Shown piece after piece: positions 5,457 through 6,014 of a stretch of DNA of 6,014 bases. Where the stretch lies: NCBI GenBank assembly GCA_903823545.1, contig CAIJTL010000753.1:1-6014 (forward strand), read 5' to 3'. The stretch comes from an uncultured Planctomycetaceae bacterium. Lineage in GTDB: Bacteria; Planctomycetota; Planctomycetia; Planctomycetales; Planctomycetaceae. Made by a program: the position numbers and the translations under genes. The notes under the pieces were generated by a model. That model worked only from the letters and a program-made list of their open reading frames with translations, had not been told where the DNA came from and made no database searches. The first letter of the stretch is position 1, and the number at the start of each line of letters is the position of its first letter.

Positions 5457-6014
5457 TTACAGCATTCCTGCGCCGCGGACGTCGATCCCCTTCAGTGCCA
5501 TCTTGAGCTCTTCGATGTTCGGGGAGATTTCAAAGGCATCGGAGCGGCTGATCAATTCCTTGTCGATGAAGTACTTCAGCGAGTCGTTAAACAACTGCAT
5601 GCCGTCTTCTTTGCCGATGCGGATGGCTGCGGCTAATTTGCTGTCTTGCTCTTCCAAAACCAGTTTGCGAACAACGGCATTGAAGAGCATCAATTCGATG
5701 ATCGGCACTCGGGACGGTTTATCGACGATGGTCTTGATCAGTTTCTGAGCGACGATCGCCTTCATGTTGAATGCCATCGCACCACGAAGCGCCTTGTGCA
5801 TATCTTGTGGGAAGAGGTCCAAAATACGACCGATGCACGACGGAGCGTTCGAAGCGTGGATTGTTCCGTAGACCAAGTGCCCGGTTTCGGCAGCGTGGAT
5901 CGCGGTGCCGAATGATTCTTGATCGCGCATTTCTCCCACGAGCATGATGTCAGGGTCTTGTCGCACGGCGTGCTTCATCGCGATATGAAAGTCTTTCACG
6001 TCCATGCCGACCTC
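5457..6014 (-). CDS. pilT: PilT-like type IV pilus retraction ATPase, C-terminal part
   Basis: About 185 residues are visible; the N-terminus and Walker A lie beyond the right edge. The frame is open from the edge (EVGMDVKDF), so the ATG at 6003-6005 is internal. PilT is a hexameric cytoplasmic ATPase at the inner membrane that drives pilus disassembly for twitching motility. The Walker B region DPDIMLVGEMRD is followed by the His box HAAETGHLVYGTIH, then the arginine-containing GRILDLFP. The PilT-specific C-terminal segment is present: AVVRKLVLE in place of AIRNLI, then GMQLFNDSL and a helical end. GspE/PilB assembly ATPases lack this ending, so PilT or PilU is preferred. The stop is TAA at 5457-5459 and the dehydrogenase gene starts 51 bases downstream with no terminator between. 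No pilin or assembly gene is visible, so which pilus system it serves is unknown. Confidence 0.88.
   Translation of the reverse strand, partial: EVGMDVKDFHIAMKHAVRQDPDIMLVGEMRDQESFGTAIHAAETGHLVYGTIHASNAPSCIGRILDLFPQDMHKALRGAMAFNMKAIVAQKLIKTIVDKPSRVPIIELMLFNAVVRKLVLEEQDSKLAAAIRIGKEDGMQLFNDSLKYFIDKELISRSDAFEISPNIEELKMALKGIDVRGAGML

Noticed and set aside
5457..6005. Complete short ATPase starting at the ATG at 6003-6005
   Set aside because: The frame is open upstream to the window edge, and the residues EVG before it match the PilT core. Walker A is missing, so the gene is cut by the window, not short.

Overview
The window looks like planctomycete chromosome of moderate GC content. The main evidence is two proteins with the N-terminal LEPR-XLL type tag ([10 protein letters not shown] in one, LEPRCLL in the other) followed by glycine/aspartate-rich RTX (hemolysin-type) calcium-binding nonapeptides, a combination typical of planctomycete surface or secreted proteins. 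An IS630-family transposase of a subtype common in planctomycetes fits this. The genus cannot be named from the sequence alone.

Layout from left to right. Positions 1-271 hold no complete gene, only a minus-strand open stretch ending in TGA at 142-144. About 274-1499 is a decayed IS630-family element whose transposase, on the minus strand, carries one frameshift and two in-frame stops. Positions 1502-1929 are intergenic with no convincing gene. Positions 1930-3165 encode an RTX protein with 25 uninterrupted nonapeptides. Positions 3166-3448 hold a hairpin tandem with a U-tract terminator and a candidate promoter. Positions 3449-4453 encode a second, shorter RTX protein. Positions 4455-5405 (minus) encode a 3-hydroxyacyl-CoA dehydrogenase whose stop lies one base from the stop of the second RTX gene. 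Positions 5457-6014 (minus) are the C-terminal part of a PilT-like type IV pilus retraction ATPase that runs off the right edge.

The two RTX genes are probably diverged duplicates: they share the N-terminal tag, a short LVxN...LSA module before the repeats, the repeat type and a YxxFxF pattern near the C-terminus. The terminator and candidate promoter between them suggest separate transcription. The dehydrogenase and the pilus ATPase lie head-to-tail 51 bases apart and are probably co-transcribed although their functions are unrelated. I see no CRISPR array, tRNA, rRNA or recognisable defence system. The least explained content is the RTX pair: how it is exported and what it does.
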